From: Roseiarcus sp963721905 | Lineage (GTDB): Bacteria > Pseudomonadota > Alphaproteobacteria > Rhizobiales > Beijerinckiaceae | Length of the DNA: 64,000 nucleotides | Reading direction: 5' to 3' | Assembly: GCA_963721905.1 (NCBI GenBank) | Contig: CAVRMF010000008.1 | Span: 310,001 to 374,000, forward strand | Translations under genes and position numbers: made by a program | Shown: positions 35,127 to 44,075 of the stretch, in pieces | Layout of the letters: each line of letters begins with the position of its first letter | Position numbering within the stretch: position 1 is the first letter of the stretch | The notes under the pieces: generated by a model | Databases searched by the model: none | What the model was told of the DNA's origin: nothing | What the model saw: the letters and a program-made list of their open reading frames with translations, nothing else

Positions 35127-36788
35127 TCATGGATCGAAATCAACGTTTGGCGCGTCTGACGACGGGGATTGCAGAGCACCCGCATGTGGATAGTTTGTTC
35201 CGCTCGTCATAGGCAAAGCGCCAAAGTCGAGGGGCGAAACAGGCGCCGCGCAAACTCGGTTATTGAGGATCGCTGAACTGACGCTCGGGCGATGCGCGCT
35301 CGGTTTCGCCGCAGTGCGCGCCATCCGCGCGACCACTAGGATCAGGAGAAGCGTCCCCGTTCCAATCCACAAGCTGCTTAACCGAAGGAAGCCGCTTTTG
35401 AACGCTTCCACCCATGTGTGAGGCGGCTCGATCGAAAGCAACACTGGCGGCAGAGTTGAGCGAATCTCTGGGGTGTCCAGCAACTCGCGCAAGCGCTCAG
35501 GAAAGAACGACGGGACCTCCGCTGCCGGAGCGCCGGAAAGAAATGATCTTTCTCCAGTAGCAAGATACCTCTGTACGTTCCTCGATCCGGTCGCAAAGAC
35601 CGTCCGCCACTCCTCTATCTGACTCGGCAGATGGCGCTGTGGATGCGTAAGCGAGAGCGTGAGTGCGAAAAGCCACGCTGCAAGAACGAAAGAGCGCCAG
35701 GTCATCGGGTTGCGTTTGCCCGCGTTCAACTGAAAGAGCCAAAAGGCGCTCACGAGATTGATCGTCAGTCCGACGAGGAGGATATCGAAATAGCGGTTCT
35801 GAAGGGGATGCAAAGCCCGCCCGGCGGCAAGCGCGAGTGTTTGGCTCGCCACCCAACTTACCATCATGACATTAAACCAGCGCGGATCGCTCAACGCCGG
35901 ACGATCTGCGACCGTGCGCAAGAGAAACAATGCCGTCGGCAATATGAAGATCACTCCGAGGCTCGAGTGGGCCGGCCAGCTGGCCAGTGCCAGAAGGGCA
36001 GACAGGAATTGTCCGATGGAATGCGCTTTTTCTGGCTCAGCCTCCGGCACATGAGGAACCACGCTCGCCAGAACGACGGTCATCGCGACGAGAGTGGCAA
36101 TCCCGAGTCCTTCTCGAAGACCGGCTCTCCGGCCGCACGCCATTTGCAAGAGCTGCGCGCCGCCCGCCGCGGCAAAGGTCAACGCCCCTGAGGCCAGGCA
36201 GAGAGACGAGCCAACTGCGCATAGGGCTCCCGCGGCCCAGCGCCATGACCATGCTCGACTATCAAACAAGAACCATAGACCCGCGAACGAAAATGAGAGG
36301 AGCAAATAGAAATGCGTGTTGAACCCGAGGACCGCGTTATCGTATCCGAAAGGCACCGCGTTGATCAGCGTCGAGAGGATAACTGCCGCAACCGCCCAGC
36401 CTCCACAAAGGACGCGCGACAACGCGTAGGCGATCGCAACGACCGTTGCAGAGTCGAGGATCGAGTTGACGATCATTTGCAAGACGACGTCCCAGTATCC
36501 GGAAACGTTGAAGATCAACAGGATCAGCAGTTTCGTGAAAAAGATCCGATGTTCGTTGAGCGGAATAAACAAGTCTGAGATCGTGAGGTTTCCCTGGACA
36601 TAGGGCTTCAAGAGGCGGGCCCCGTCCGCCTCCCATTCGTCCGTGAAGGGCGTTGGGCTTCCCGCGTAGCTGATGAGAGCAGCCCGCGTCCCCAGGAGTA
36701 TTAGGAAGAGCGAAGCCAGCAGGATCGGTGTGCGGTTCTGGTCGAGCGCGCCGAGCAGTTTTCGCCATACCCGCATTCCGAGGTGCAT
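35127..36788 (-). CDS. Polytopic membrane protein, possibly glycosyltransferase-like
   Basis: 553 residues with about ten to twelve membrane segments, an early extracytoplasmic TPFTDEWEADGARLL motif and an NEHRIFFTKLLILLIF segment. The acidic DEWE loop after the first helix recalls GT-C glycosyltransferases and O-antigen-type proteins, but I cannot make a firm assignment. The C-terminal 60 residues are soluble. Base composition is less GC-rich than its neighbours. Location between acetyltransferase genes suggests a role in the same surface polysaccharide. Confidence 0.7.
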   Translation of the reverse strand: MHLGMRVWRKLLGALDQNRTPILLASLFLILLGTRAALISYAGSPTPFTDEWEADGARLLKPYVQGNLTISDLFIPLNEHRIFFTKLLILLIFNVSGYWDVVLQMIVNSILDSATVVAIAYALSRVLCGGWAVAAVILSTLINAVPFGYDNAVLGFNTHFYLLLSFSFAGLWFLFDSRAWSWRWAAGALCAVGSSLCLASGALTFAAAGGAQLLQMACGRRAGLREGLGIATLVAMTVVLASVVPHVPEAEPEKAHSIGQFLSALLALASWPAHSSLGVIFILPTALFLLRTVADRPALSDPRWFNVMMVSWVASQTLALAAGRALHPLQNRYFDILLVGLTINLVSAFWLFQLNAGKRNPMTWRSFVLAAWLFALTLSLTHPQRHLPSQIEEWRTVFATGSRNVQRYLATGERSFLSGAPAAEVPSFFPERLRELLDTPEIRSTLPPVLLSIEPPHTWVEAFKSGFLRLSSLWIGTGTLLLILVVARMARTAAKPSAHRPSVSSAILNNRVCAAPVSPLDFGALPMTSGTNYPHAGALQSPSSDAPNVDFDP

Positions 36789-36914
36789 TGAAGATCGTCC
36801 GCCCGCGCCCCTTTGAACTGGGCAACACTACAAAATCGGATCAACGTCAGCGTCAAGAGGCATCGGGCCGGAAACAATCCGAATTGCATAGCGAAATTGG
36901 GATGGCCGCCGGGA

Positions 36915-38150
36915 TCACCGCCACGCGACTTTCAATGCCTCCAGCCCGTGGAAATGATAGGCGTCGCGATACCGGGGGTGCTTGGCCAGTCTGAGGCCGG
37001 GCAGACGGGCGAACAGGATCGGCAGCGCAATCGCCATTTCGAGGCGCGCCAGCGGCGCACCGACGCAGAAGTGGATACCCGCGCCAAAGGCGAGATGCGG
37101 ATTGGGATCCCGCATGGCTTCGAACGCGTCGGGCCGGGGAAAGCGTTCGGGATCGTGGTTGGCGGCGCCGAGCAGAAGGCCAATCTTCTCGCCTTTCTTG
37201 AGTTTGACGCCGGCGAACTCGACATCTTCCAGCGCGTAGCGCTGAAAGAGATGCAGCGGCGCGTCGAACCTCAGCATTTCCTCGATCGTCGCGGCCCGGC
37301 TCGCCTCGGTCGCGAATGCGCTCCGTGCATCGACGCCATGCTCCAGAGCCGCCTTGACGCCGTTGCCGATCGCGTGAACGGTCGCCTCGTGGCCGGCATT
37401 GAGCAGGAGAATTAGGATCGTGACGAGTTCGTCTTCGCTGAGCCTGACGCCGTCGCTTTCGGCGCGCAGCAGTTGGCTGATCAGATCGTCGCGAAGGTCC
37501 GATCGCCGCGCGCGGGCATGAGCGCGCATGAAGTCGGCGAACTCGTTGGCGGCCTCAGCGGCGCTCTCCTCGACCACGCGCGTGACGCCGAACTGGTACA
37601 TGGCCACCATGCGATGCGACCAGTCGAGCATCTGCGGACCCATCTCGCGCGGGACGCCGATGAGGTCCGCGATGACTGCGACCGGAATCGGCGTCGCGAA
37701 GTCGGCGATGAGGTCGGTCGAGCCTTGTCGCTCGAAAGCGTCGATCCGCTCATGCGCGAGCGCGGCGATCCGCGGCGCGAGCGTCTCGATGCGACGCGAG
37801 ACAAAGGCCCGGTTGACGAGACCCCGCAGCCTTGTGTGCTCCGGCGGCTCAAGCTCCAGGATCGAATGGCGCTCGAGCGCGTCGAACGGCGCGAGATGGG
37901 CTTTGGGCGCCCGCCAGCCGAGCGCCTCGCGGCTCATCACGTGCAGGATCTGGCGGCCGAAGCGCTTGTCGCGCAGGAGCGCCGAGACGTCTTTATGAGC
38001 AGCAAAGCACCAGAAGCCGTAATCCTCCCAGAAGAAGGCGGGCGCCGCCGCGCGGATCGCGGCGTAGGCCGGATAGGGATCGGCGAAGAAATCGGCGTCG
38101 CGCGGGTCGAGGCGGATGCGGCGGCGTGCGGCGTCGATGGTCAAAGTCAT
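36915..38150 (-). CDS. Cytochrome P450
   Basis: Haem-thiolate monooxygenase of 411 aa. The I-helix reads LLLNAGHEATVHAIG (AGxE/T region), the ExxR helix is in EEMLRFDAP, and the haem loop is HLAFGAGIHFCVGAPLA with the proximal Cys. It is a soluble class I bacterial form needing a ferredoxin and reductase not encoded nearby. The gene ends 11 bases before the ThpR gene starts reading the same way. A decayed second copy lies at 33.4-33.5 kb. Confidence 0.94.
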   Translation of the reverse strand: MTLTIDAARRRIRLDPRDADFFADPYPAYAAIRAAAPAFFWEDYGFWCFAAHKDVSALLRDKRFGRQILHVMSREALGWRAPKAHLAPFDALERHSILELEPPEHTRLRGLVNRAFVSRRIETLAPRIAALAHERIDAFERQGSTDLIADFATPIPVAVIADLIGVPREMGPQMLDWSHRMVAMYQFGVTRVVEESAAEAANEFADFMRAHARARRSDLRDDLISQLLRAESDGVRLSEDELVTILILLLNAGHEATVHAIGNGVKAALEHGVDARSAFATEASRAATIEEMLRFDAPLHLFQRYALEDVEFAGVKLKKGEKIGLLLGAANHDPERFPRPDAFEAMRDPNPHLAFGAGIHFCVGAPLARLEMAIALPILFARLPGLRLAKHPRYRDAYHFHGLEALKVAWR

Positions 38151-38161
38151 GAGCGGAAGCC

Positions 38162-38695
38162 TTACCCGAGCGGATAGGCCGCCTCAACGATGTAAGGGCC
38201 GCCGCCTGACCCTTCGCGCGCCGAATACAGGACGAACCGCCCGGCGGTAAAGGCCTCGATCGCGAGCGCGCCGCGCGAGGCGAGATAGTCCGCGACGGCG
38301 GGCGGCCCGACGCGGCGCAGCCGCGCCAGCGTCACATGCGGCGTAAACTTTCGCGTCTCGGGCGGAAGGCCTACGCGCCTCAAGCGCCGCTCCTGGTCGG
38401 CCTGAAGCTCGGCCAGCGCCGGGTCCGCCATCACCTTCACCACGATCGCGCGGGGCTTGTCTCCGCCGAACCAGCTCAACCCCTCGAAGCGCACGGAGGC
38501 CACCGGACGGCGGATTTCGCCAAGGGTCTCGGCGATGTCATGCGCCGTCCGCGGGTCGACGTCGCCGACGAAGCGCAGGGTGATGTGATAGTCCTCGGGC
38601 TCGAGCCACCGCGCGCCGATCACCCCGCCGCGTGCGAGCGCCACCTGGGTCGCGACGGCCTCAGGCAGCTCCAGTCCCGTGAACAGACGAGGCAA
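38162..38695 (-). CDS. thpR: RNA 2',3'-cyclic phosphodiesterase
   Basis: 2H phosphoesterase superfamily (LigT-like). Two HxTx motifs are visible: DYHITLRFVGDVD and FTPHVTLARLRRV, about 80 residues apart, forming the active site. 177 aa, usual for ThpR. It opens 2',3'-cyclic phosphates on RNA; the in vivo role is unclear. It probably shares a transcript with the P450. Confidence 0.94.
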   Translation of the reverse strand: MPRLFTGLELPEAVATQVALARGGVIGARWLEPEDYHITLRFVGDVDPRTAHDIAETLGEIRRPVASVRFEGLSWFGGDKPRAIVVKVMADPALAELQADQERRLRRVGLPPETRKFTPHVTLARLRRVGPPAVADYLASRGALAIEAFTAGRFVLYSAREGSGGGPYIVEAAYPLG

Positions 38696-38852
38696 GAGGC
38701 GCCCTCATCCCAGTTTGATTTCGACGCCGTTAACGCGGAATTTGCCAGCGTTTCTTCTGCAGGGCGAGACGACCGGTAGAAGATGCGCCGGCGCCGGCTT
38801 CGGCCCGTGCGAGCTTACCTAGCGTCGCTTTCCCTCATGCCGGAGGGCGGCC

Positions 38853-40205
38853 TTACGCCGCCGCCTTGATCGACGCAGCAGTCTTCTCCATGACCTCGCC
38901 GATCTGACTTTCGCTGATGATGAGAGGCGGGGTCAGTTCGATCGTGTCGCCGGACATGCGCAGCATGATGCCCGCCTCGTGGAACGAATGCTCGAGCACA
39001 TGGTAGCCGCGTAGGCCCGGGCTGCCGGCGATCGGCGCGAGGTCTATCGCGCCGGTGAGACCCACGCAGCGGATGTCGACCACGTTCGGCAGGCCCCTAA
39101 GGGTCATGATCGCATCGCACCATTTGGGCTCCAGCGTCTTCGCGCGTTCGAAGAGCCGCTCGTCGCGATAGACGTCGAGGCTCGCCAGCGCCGCGGCGCA
39201 GGCGAGCGGGTGCCCCGAATAGGTGTAGCCGTGGAAGAGCTCGATCGCGTGCTCGGGCCCGTGCATGAACGCGTCGTGGACGCCCTTGCGCACGATGACG
39301 CCGCCCATCGGCACTGTCCCCGAGGTCACGCCCTTGGCGAAGCTGATCATGTCGGGGACGACGCCGTAGCGCTCGGCGGCGAACGGCGCGCCGAGGCGGC
39401 CGAAGCCGGTGATCACCTCGTCGAAGATGAGCAGGATGCCGTATTTGTCGCAGATCTCGCGCAGGCGCCTGAGATAGCCCTTCGGCGGCGGCAGCACCCC
39501 GGTCGAGCCGGCCATCGGCTCGACGATGACGGCAGCGATGGTCGAGGCGTCTTGCAGGCCGACGATGCCCTCCAGCGCATCGGCGAAATGACCGCCCCAT
39601 TCCGGTTCGCCCTTGGTGAAGGCCTGACGCTCACGATCGTAGGTCGCCGGCAAATGGTCGACGCCGGCAAGGAGCATGCCGAAAAACTTCCGGTTATTGA
39701 CCATGCCGCCGACCGAAATGCCGCCGAAGCCGACGCCGTGATAGCCGCGCTCGCGTCCGATCAGACGCTGGCGCGAGCCGTGACCGCGCACATTGTGATA
39801 GGCGATGGCGATTTTGAGCGCGGTGTCGGCCGCTTCGGAGCCGGAGTTGCAGAAGAACACGTGATCGAGGTCGGCCGGCGCGAGATCGGCGAGGCGCGAG
39901 GAGAGCTGGAACGCCAGCGGATGGGCGAACTGGAAGGTCGGCGTGAAATCGAGCTCGGCCGCCTGTCGCTGGATCGCCGCCACGATCGGCGCGCGATTGT
40001 GGCCGGCGTTGCAGCACCAGAGCGCAGCGCTCGCGTCGAGAATCTCGCGGCCCTCAGGCGTGAAGTAATGCATGTCCTTCGAGCGCGAGACGAGGCGCGG
40101 GCGTTTCTTGAAGGCGCGGTTCGGGGTGAACGGCATCCAGAAGGCAGCGAGATCGTTCGGGACCTCCGCGCGCACGGCGGGACTGGGGCTGGCGGCGGTG
40201 GTCAT
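38853..40205 (-). CDS. Class III aminotransferase, beta-alanine:pyruvate type
   Basis: PLP-dependent omega-aminotransferase of 450 aa. The N-terminus WMPFTPNRAFKKRPRLV is typical of the beta-alanine--pyruvate group. Other markers are FCNSGSEAADTALKIA, ERGYHGVGFGGISVGGM, LIFDEVITGFGRLG (Asp for PLP) and the Schiff-base Lys in ISFAKGVTSG. It would convert beta-alanine to malonate semialdehyde; related amines are possible. Malonyl-CoA decarboxylase elsewhere in the window handles a nearby metabolite, but they are 21 kb apart. Confidence 0.9.
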   Translation of the reverse strand: MTTAASPSPAVRAEVPNDLAAFWMPFTPNRAFKKRPRLVSRSKDMHYFTPEGREILDASAALWCCNAGHNRAPIVAAIQRQAAELDFTPTFQFAHPLAFQLSSRLADLAPADLDHVFFCNSGSEAADTALKIAIAYHNVRGHGSRQRLIGRERGYHGVGFGGISVGGMVNNRKFFGMLLAGVDHLPATYDRERQAFTKGEPEWGGHFADALEGIVGLQDASTIAAVIVEPMAGSTGVLPPPKGYLRRLREICDKYGILLIFDEVITGFGRLGAPFAAERYGVVPDMISFAKGVTSGTVPMGGVIVRKGVHDAFMHGPEHAIELFHGYTYSGHPLACAAALASLDVYRDERLFERAKTLEPKWCDAIMTLRGLPNVVDIRCVGLTGAIDLAPIAGSPGLRGYHVLEHSFHEAGIMLRMSGDTIELTPPLIISESQIGEVMEKTAASIKAAA

Positions 40206-40469
40206 GCGGGCGGTTCCTTCGGCAAGCGCGTTTGACGGCCGCGGACGATGCCAGCCGGTCCCCCTCTTGTCCAGTTGTCGCCAGTTTTGCCTCGAACCGG
40301 CTCCGGCGAGGCAAAGGAGCGCGCGTTGACAATTCGCGGAGCCTTGAGGATGCTGTTAGCGGTCGCACGCGGGGCGACAACCAAGGCTTCGCGAAACAAC
40401 ACGGCCGGCTCCCGGAAACGCCGGGCGGGGTATCCACAGGCGCCCGATACCCGGGTCGGAAGGACTTCA

Positions 40470-41264
40470 ATGACTGCTGAAAGGCTCGCTCTCTTCGTCG
40501 CGCTCGCCGTTTTCGCCGGGGGCGCCCTTGGGCTTCTACTTCAGCGCAGCCTCCCGGAACGCTTCACCACCGGCGGTCCCCGCGACATGATCGGCGCCGT
40601 CTCCGGGTTGCTCACCCTGCTGCTGGCGCTCGTCCTTGGCCTTCTGATCTGGACCGCCTATGGCGTCTTTGCGACCCAGAACGTCGCGGTCCAGACCCTC
40701 GCGGCCAAGCTACTGCAACTGGATCTCGCCCTGAGCGATTACGGGTCGGAGGCGGATGGCGGGCGCGCGCAGCTTCGCCAGGACCTCGCCAAGACACTCG
40801 AACAGATATGGAGCGCCGAGCAGGGAGACCAGGAGTTCGCGGCGCGAAACTTTTCCGCAGCCATCGCCAATCTGCGGCACAAAGAGGGCTACCTTCAGAC
40901 GCTTTCGCCGTCGACCGACGAGCAAAGACAGGCGCTGGCTTCGGCCAGCCAGACGGTTGACGCTATCGGTCAGTCGCGCTTGCAGATGTCCTTCGCTCTC
41001 CTGAGCCCCGTTTCGTATCCGCTCCTGTTCATGGTGGTCGGCTGGGCGGTCATTCTGTTCTGCGCTTACGGGCTGATGTCGAAGACGAGCCCGATGTCGT
41101 TCATCGCGCTTCTCTGCGGCTCGCTGGCGGTCGCTACTGCCGTCTATCTGATCCTCGATCTGAGCTCGCCCTATTCGGGCATCTTTCGCGTATCGCCGGC
41201 GCCGCTGGAACAGGTGCTCTCTTACATGGGTCAGGGCCAGGGAGCGGTCGGCGGCAGCCGGTAG
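40470..41264 (+). CDS. DUF4239-like membrane protein
   Basis: 264 residues: two N-terminal helices (LALFVALAVFAGGALGLLL and GLLTLLLALVLGLLIWTAY), a long cytoplasmic helical region (residues about 75-180) with LRQDLAKTLEQIW, and two C-terminal helices. This is the DUF4239 layout. The ATG at 40470 has AAGGA six bases upstream; the longer frame from 40248 adds low-complexity sequence. It leads a run of three small membrane-protein genes. Function unknown. Confidence 0.75.
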   Translation: MTAERLALFVALAVFAGGALGLLLQRSLPERFTTGGPRDMIGAVSGLLTLLLALVLGLLIWTAYGVFATQNVAVQTLAAKLLQLDLALSDYGSEADGGRAQLRQDLAKTLEQIWSAEQGDQEFAARNFSAAIANLRHKEGYLQTLSPSTDEQRQALASASQTVDAIGQSRLQMSFALLSPVSYPLLFMVVGWAVILFCAYGLMSKTSPMSFIALLCGSLAVATAVYLILDLSSPYSGIFRVSPAPLEQVLSYMGQGQGAVGGSR

Positions 41265-41303
41265 CGAGACGCCGCGCGTTGACCCGACCGATCGGATTGT
41301 GCG

Positions 41304-41840
41304 ATGCGTCCGAAGAAAGCTGCTGCCTCGGCGATGACGGAAACGCCCACCAAGACTCAAATTCGCCTGGCTCAGGCGGCTGTCGCGCTGATGATCGCGT
41401 TCATCCTGCTCGGCGCGGTCTGGTACGGCTTCTCGGCGGAGGTGCGGGAGCGCGTCTGGCGCCAGCTGGCCGAGCGTCCCGGCGGCCCGATGACCTTCCG
41501 CTTCATTCTCCAGCCCTGCATGGCGGCGCTCGCCGCGTTGCGGGACGGCGTAAAGGACGCCCGGACTGGCCGCAAGCCTTATGCCCAGGCGCTCCTGACT
41601 GATGCGGAGGAGCGCGGGGGCCGCCTTGCCGAAGGGTTCATCGCAACCGCGCGGGTCATCCTACTGGGCCTCGTCATGGACACGGTCTATCAGCTTGTCG
41701 TGTTGAAGACTTTCTATCCGGGGGAGGCCGTGATTGTAGCGCTCGCGCTCGCCTTTGTTCCCTATTTGCTGTTACGTGGCCCGATCGAGCGAATCGCGCG
41801 CCTGTGGCTTCGAAGGCCTTCAGCGAGTGAAGGCCTATGA
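41304..41840 (+). CDS. Hypothetical membrane protein
   Basis: 178 residues with a membrane segment at about 27-45 (AVALMIAFILLGAVWYGF), a polar middle and two more near 115-160 (VILLGLVMDTVYQLVVLK, IVALALAFVPYLLL). The middle gene of the three-gene membrane group; 39 bases after DUF4239 and 27 before DUF202. An ATG at 41334 is an alternative start. Not recognised. Confidence 0.7.
   Translation: MRPKKAAASAMTETPTKTQIRLAQAAVALMIAFILLGAVWYGFSAEVRERVWRQLAERPGGPMTFRFILQPCMAALAALRDGVKDARTGRKPYAQALLTDAEERGGRLAEGFIATARVILLGLVMDTVYQLVVLKTFYPGEAVIVALALAFVPYLLLRGPIERIARLWLRRPSASEGL
41815..41837. terminator. Stem-loop at gene end
   Basis: AGGCCTTCA-GCGAG-TGAAGGCCT, a perfect 9-bp stem overlapping the last codons of the 178-residue membrane protein gene. 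There is no T-run after it, so a standard terminator is doubtful; it may dampen expression of the next gene or stabilise the upstream message. Confidence 0.35.
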
Positions 41841-41867
41841 AAGCCGCCAGATGGGAAGGCCGCGAGC

Positions 41868-42311
41868 ATGACGAACCCGAGCGATGATCGGGCCTCACAC
41901 CGGTTCGAGGTCAGGCCGACCGCGTCGGACCATTTCGCCTGGCTGCGCACCCGGCTCAGCATCGAGCGGACGATGATGGCCTGGGTGCGTACTGCGGTCG
42001 CCCTGATCGGATTCGGCTTCACCATCGTCCAGTTCTTCGCTCGCATCCAGGAGACTCCGGGGGTCGCTCCCCCGTATTTTCCGCACGCGCCACGCTACCT
42101 CGGCCTTTCCTTGATCTTCTGCGGCGTAATGGCCCTTGTGATTTCGATTTGGGAATACCACTGGGGGCTTCGCTATCTTTGGAGCGGAAACTTTGCGGCG
42201 ATCGCGGGGGTGACGCCGGAGGGAAGGCAAACGCCGATGCTTGCGGTAGCGGTCGTCCTTGCCCTCATCGGGGCATTCGCATTCTTCGCCGTGCTGTTTC
42301 GTCTCGTATAG
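41868..42311 (+). CDS. DUF202 (YidH-like) membrane protein
   Basis: 147 residues with the DUF202 core: FAWLRTRLSIERTMMAWVRT, AVALIGFGFTIVQFF, and two further helices (LGLSLIFCGVMALVISIWEY and MLAVAVVLALIGAFAFFAVL). Small inner-membrane protein of unknown function, often beside sulfate or stress genes. Last of the three membrane genes, 70 bases before the sulfatase. Confidence 0.88.
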   Translation: MTNPSDDRASHRFEVRPTASDHFAWLRTRLSIERTMMAWVRTAVALIGFGFTIVQFFARIQETPGVAPPYFPHAPRYLGLSLIFCGVMALVISIWEYHWGLRYLWSGNFAAIAGVTPEGRQTPMLAVAVVLALIGAFAFFAVLFRLV

Positions 42312-42381
42312 CGACGCAAGGGGAGAAGACGTCGACTGAACAGGCAATTTGGAATGGGCAAATCAATCAAAGGAGGGTCGC

Positions 42382-43869
42382 ATGGCCAAGTCTGACAAAC
42401 CAAATATCCTCATCATTTGGGGAGACGATATCGGATATTGGAACATCAGCCACTACAGCAAAGGCATGATGGGCTATCAAACGCCCAACATCGATCGCAT
42501 CGCGCAAGAAGGGGCGACGTTCACCGATTGGTACGGCCAGCAGAGCTGCACGGCCGGCCGTGCGTGCTTCATCACCGGTCAGAACCCGATCCGCACCGGC
42601 CTGACCAAGGTCGGCATGCCCGGCGCGACGGTCGGATTACATGCGGACGATCCGACCATCGCCGAGCTGCTGAAACCGCTTGGCTACGCCACCGGCCAGT
42701 TCGGAAAGAATCACCTCGGCGATCGCGACGAATATCTGCCGACCGTGCATGGGTTCGACGAATTTTTCGGCAATCTCTACCACCTCAATGCCGAGGAAGA
42801 ACCGGAACTGCCGGACTATCCCAAGAACCCGGAATTCAAGAAGAAGTTTGGACCGCGCGGCGTGCTCCACTGCTTGGCCGACGGCAAGGGCGGGCAGTCG
42901 ATTGAGGACACCGGTCCGTTGACCAAGAAGCGCATGGAAACGGTCGACGAGGAGATCACCGCGCGCGCTTTGGCCTGGATCGAGAAGCAGGCCAAAGCGG
43001 AACAGCCATTCTTCCTTTGGTACAATTCGACCGCGATGCATTTCAGAACCCACCTCGCCGACAAGAACCGCGGCAAGAGCGGGCAGGACGACTACAGCGA
43101 TCGGATGGTCACCCACGACGAGCAGGTCGGCGAGTTGCTCAAGAAACTCGATGAGCTTGGCATCGCCGACAACACCATTGTCATGTACTCCACCGACAAC
43201 GGCCCGGAGAACGACACCTGGCCGGACGGCGCCAACACGCCCTTCCGTTCACAGAAGAACACCAACTGGGAAGGCGGCTGGCGCGTTCCGGCGTTCCTGC
43301 GCTGGCCCGGCAAGATCAAGGCCGGTTCTGTTTTCAATGGCATCCTCTCTCACATCGACATGTTCCCGACCTTGCTCGCCGCCGCCGGCGATCCGGACGT
43401 GACGCAAAAGCTGCTCAATGGCCATACGGCGGGAAGCAAGACCTACAAGGTCCACTTGGACGGCTACAACATCATTCCTTACGTGACCGGCGCGGCGAAG
43501 GAGAGCCCGAGAAACGCCATCATGTATTTCAGCGACGACGGCGATGTCATGGCGGTCAGGGTCGGCGATTATAAGTTCAACTTGGCGGTGCAACGCGCCA
43601 ACAAGATGCAGGCTTGGGCGGAGCCGCTGGTGAAGCTGAGGGTCCCGCTGATCTACAATCTGCGCCGCGACCCGTTCGAGCGCGCGGATATCAACTCGAA
43701 TACCTACTTTGACTGGATGGTCGATCACATCCCTCAGATGTATCTGATGCAGGCTGTCGTCGCGTCGCAGATCGACAACTTCATCAAGTTCCCGCCGCGC
43801 CAGAAGCCTGCCTCATTCAATCTTGATGCAGTGCTGGCGCAGGTGTCGACTCACGGCGGGAATGCCTGA
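42382..43869 (+). CDS. Arylsulfatase (formylglycine-dependent sulfatase)
   Basis: Hydrolyses sulfate esters. Opens NILIIWGDDIGYWNISHYSK, with the metal-binding Asp pair, then TPNIDRIAQEG. The activation site is CTAGR at residues 56-60; Cys56 should be converted to formylglycine, the CxAGR form replacing the usual CxPSR. GKNHLGDRDEYLPTVHGFD and MYSTDNGPEND carry further metal and substrate ligands. 495 aa, no signal peptide visible, so probably cytoplasmic. The start is fixed by AGGAGG. A maturase able to modify the Cys is encoded at 45451-46827. Confidence 0.93.
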   Translation: MAKSDKPNILIIWGDDIGYWNISHYSKGMMGYQTPNIDRIAQEGATFTDWYGQQSCTAGRACFITGQNPIRTGLTKVGMPGATVGLHADDPTIAELLKPLGYATGQFGKNHLGDRDEYLPTVHGFDEFFGNLYHLNAEEEPELPDYPKNPEFKKKFGPRGVLHCLADGKGGQSIEDTGPLTKKRMETVDEEITARALAWIEKQAKAEQPFFLWYNSTAMHFRTHLADKNRGKSGQDDYSDRMVTHDEQVGELLKKLDELGIADNTIVMYSTDNGPENDTWPDGANTPFRSQKNTNWEGGWRVPAFLRWPGKIKAGSVFNGILSHIDMFPTLLAAAGDPDVTQKLLNGHTAGSKTYKVHLDGYNIIPYVTGAAKESPRNAIMYFSDDGDVMAVRVGDYKFNLAVQRANKMQAWAEPLVKLRVPLIYNLRRDPFERADINSNTYFDWMVDHIPQMYLMQAVVASQIDNFIKFPPRQKPASFNLDAVLAQVSTHGGNA

Positions 43870-44075
43870 TCTCGGTGGTCTCCTGCGAGGATGACCGCGA
43901 ACGACGCCCGGTGCATTCGCCGGGCGTTGAACTTTTGGATAGAGGCGCTTTGCGTCGACGGCAAAGGCTCGATCTCGCTTGATGAGCGCGTTGCAAATGG
44001 TGCGCGCCGCAAAAGCGGGTCAACCGGGTTCGGCGGAATAGCCGGCGCCTGCACCCGACATCCCAGGAGGGCGGT

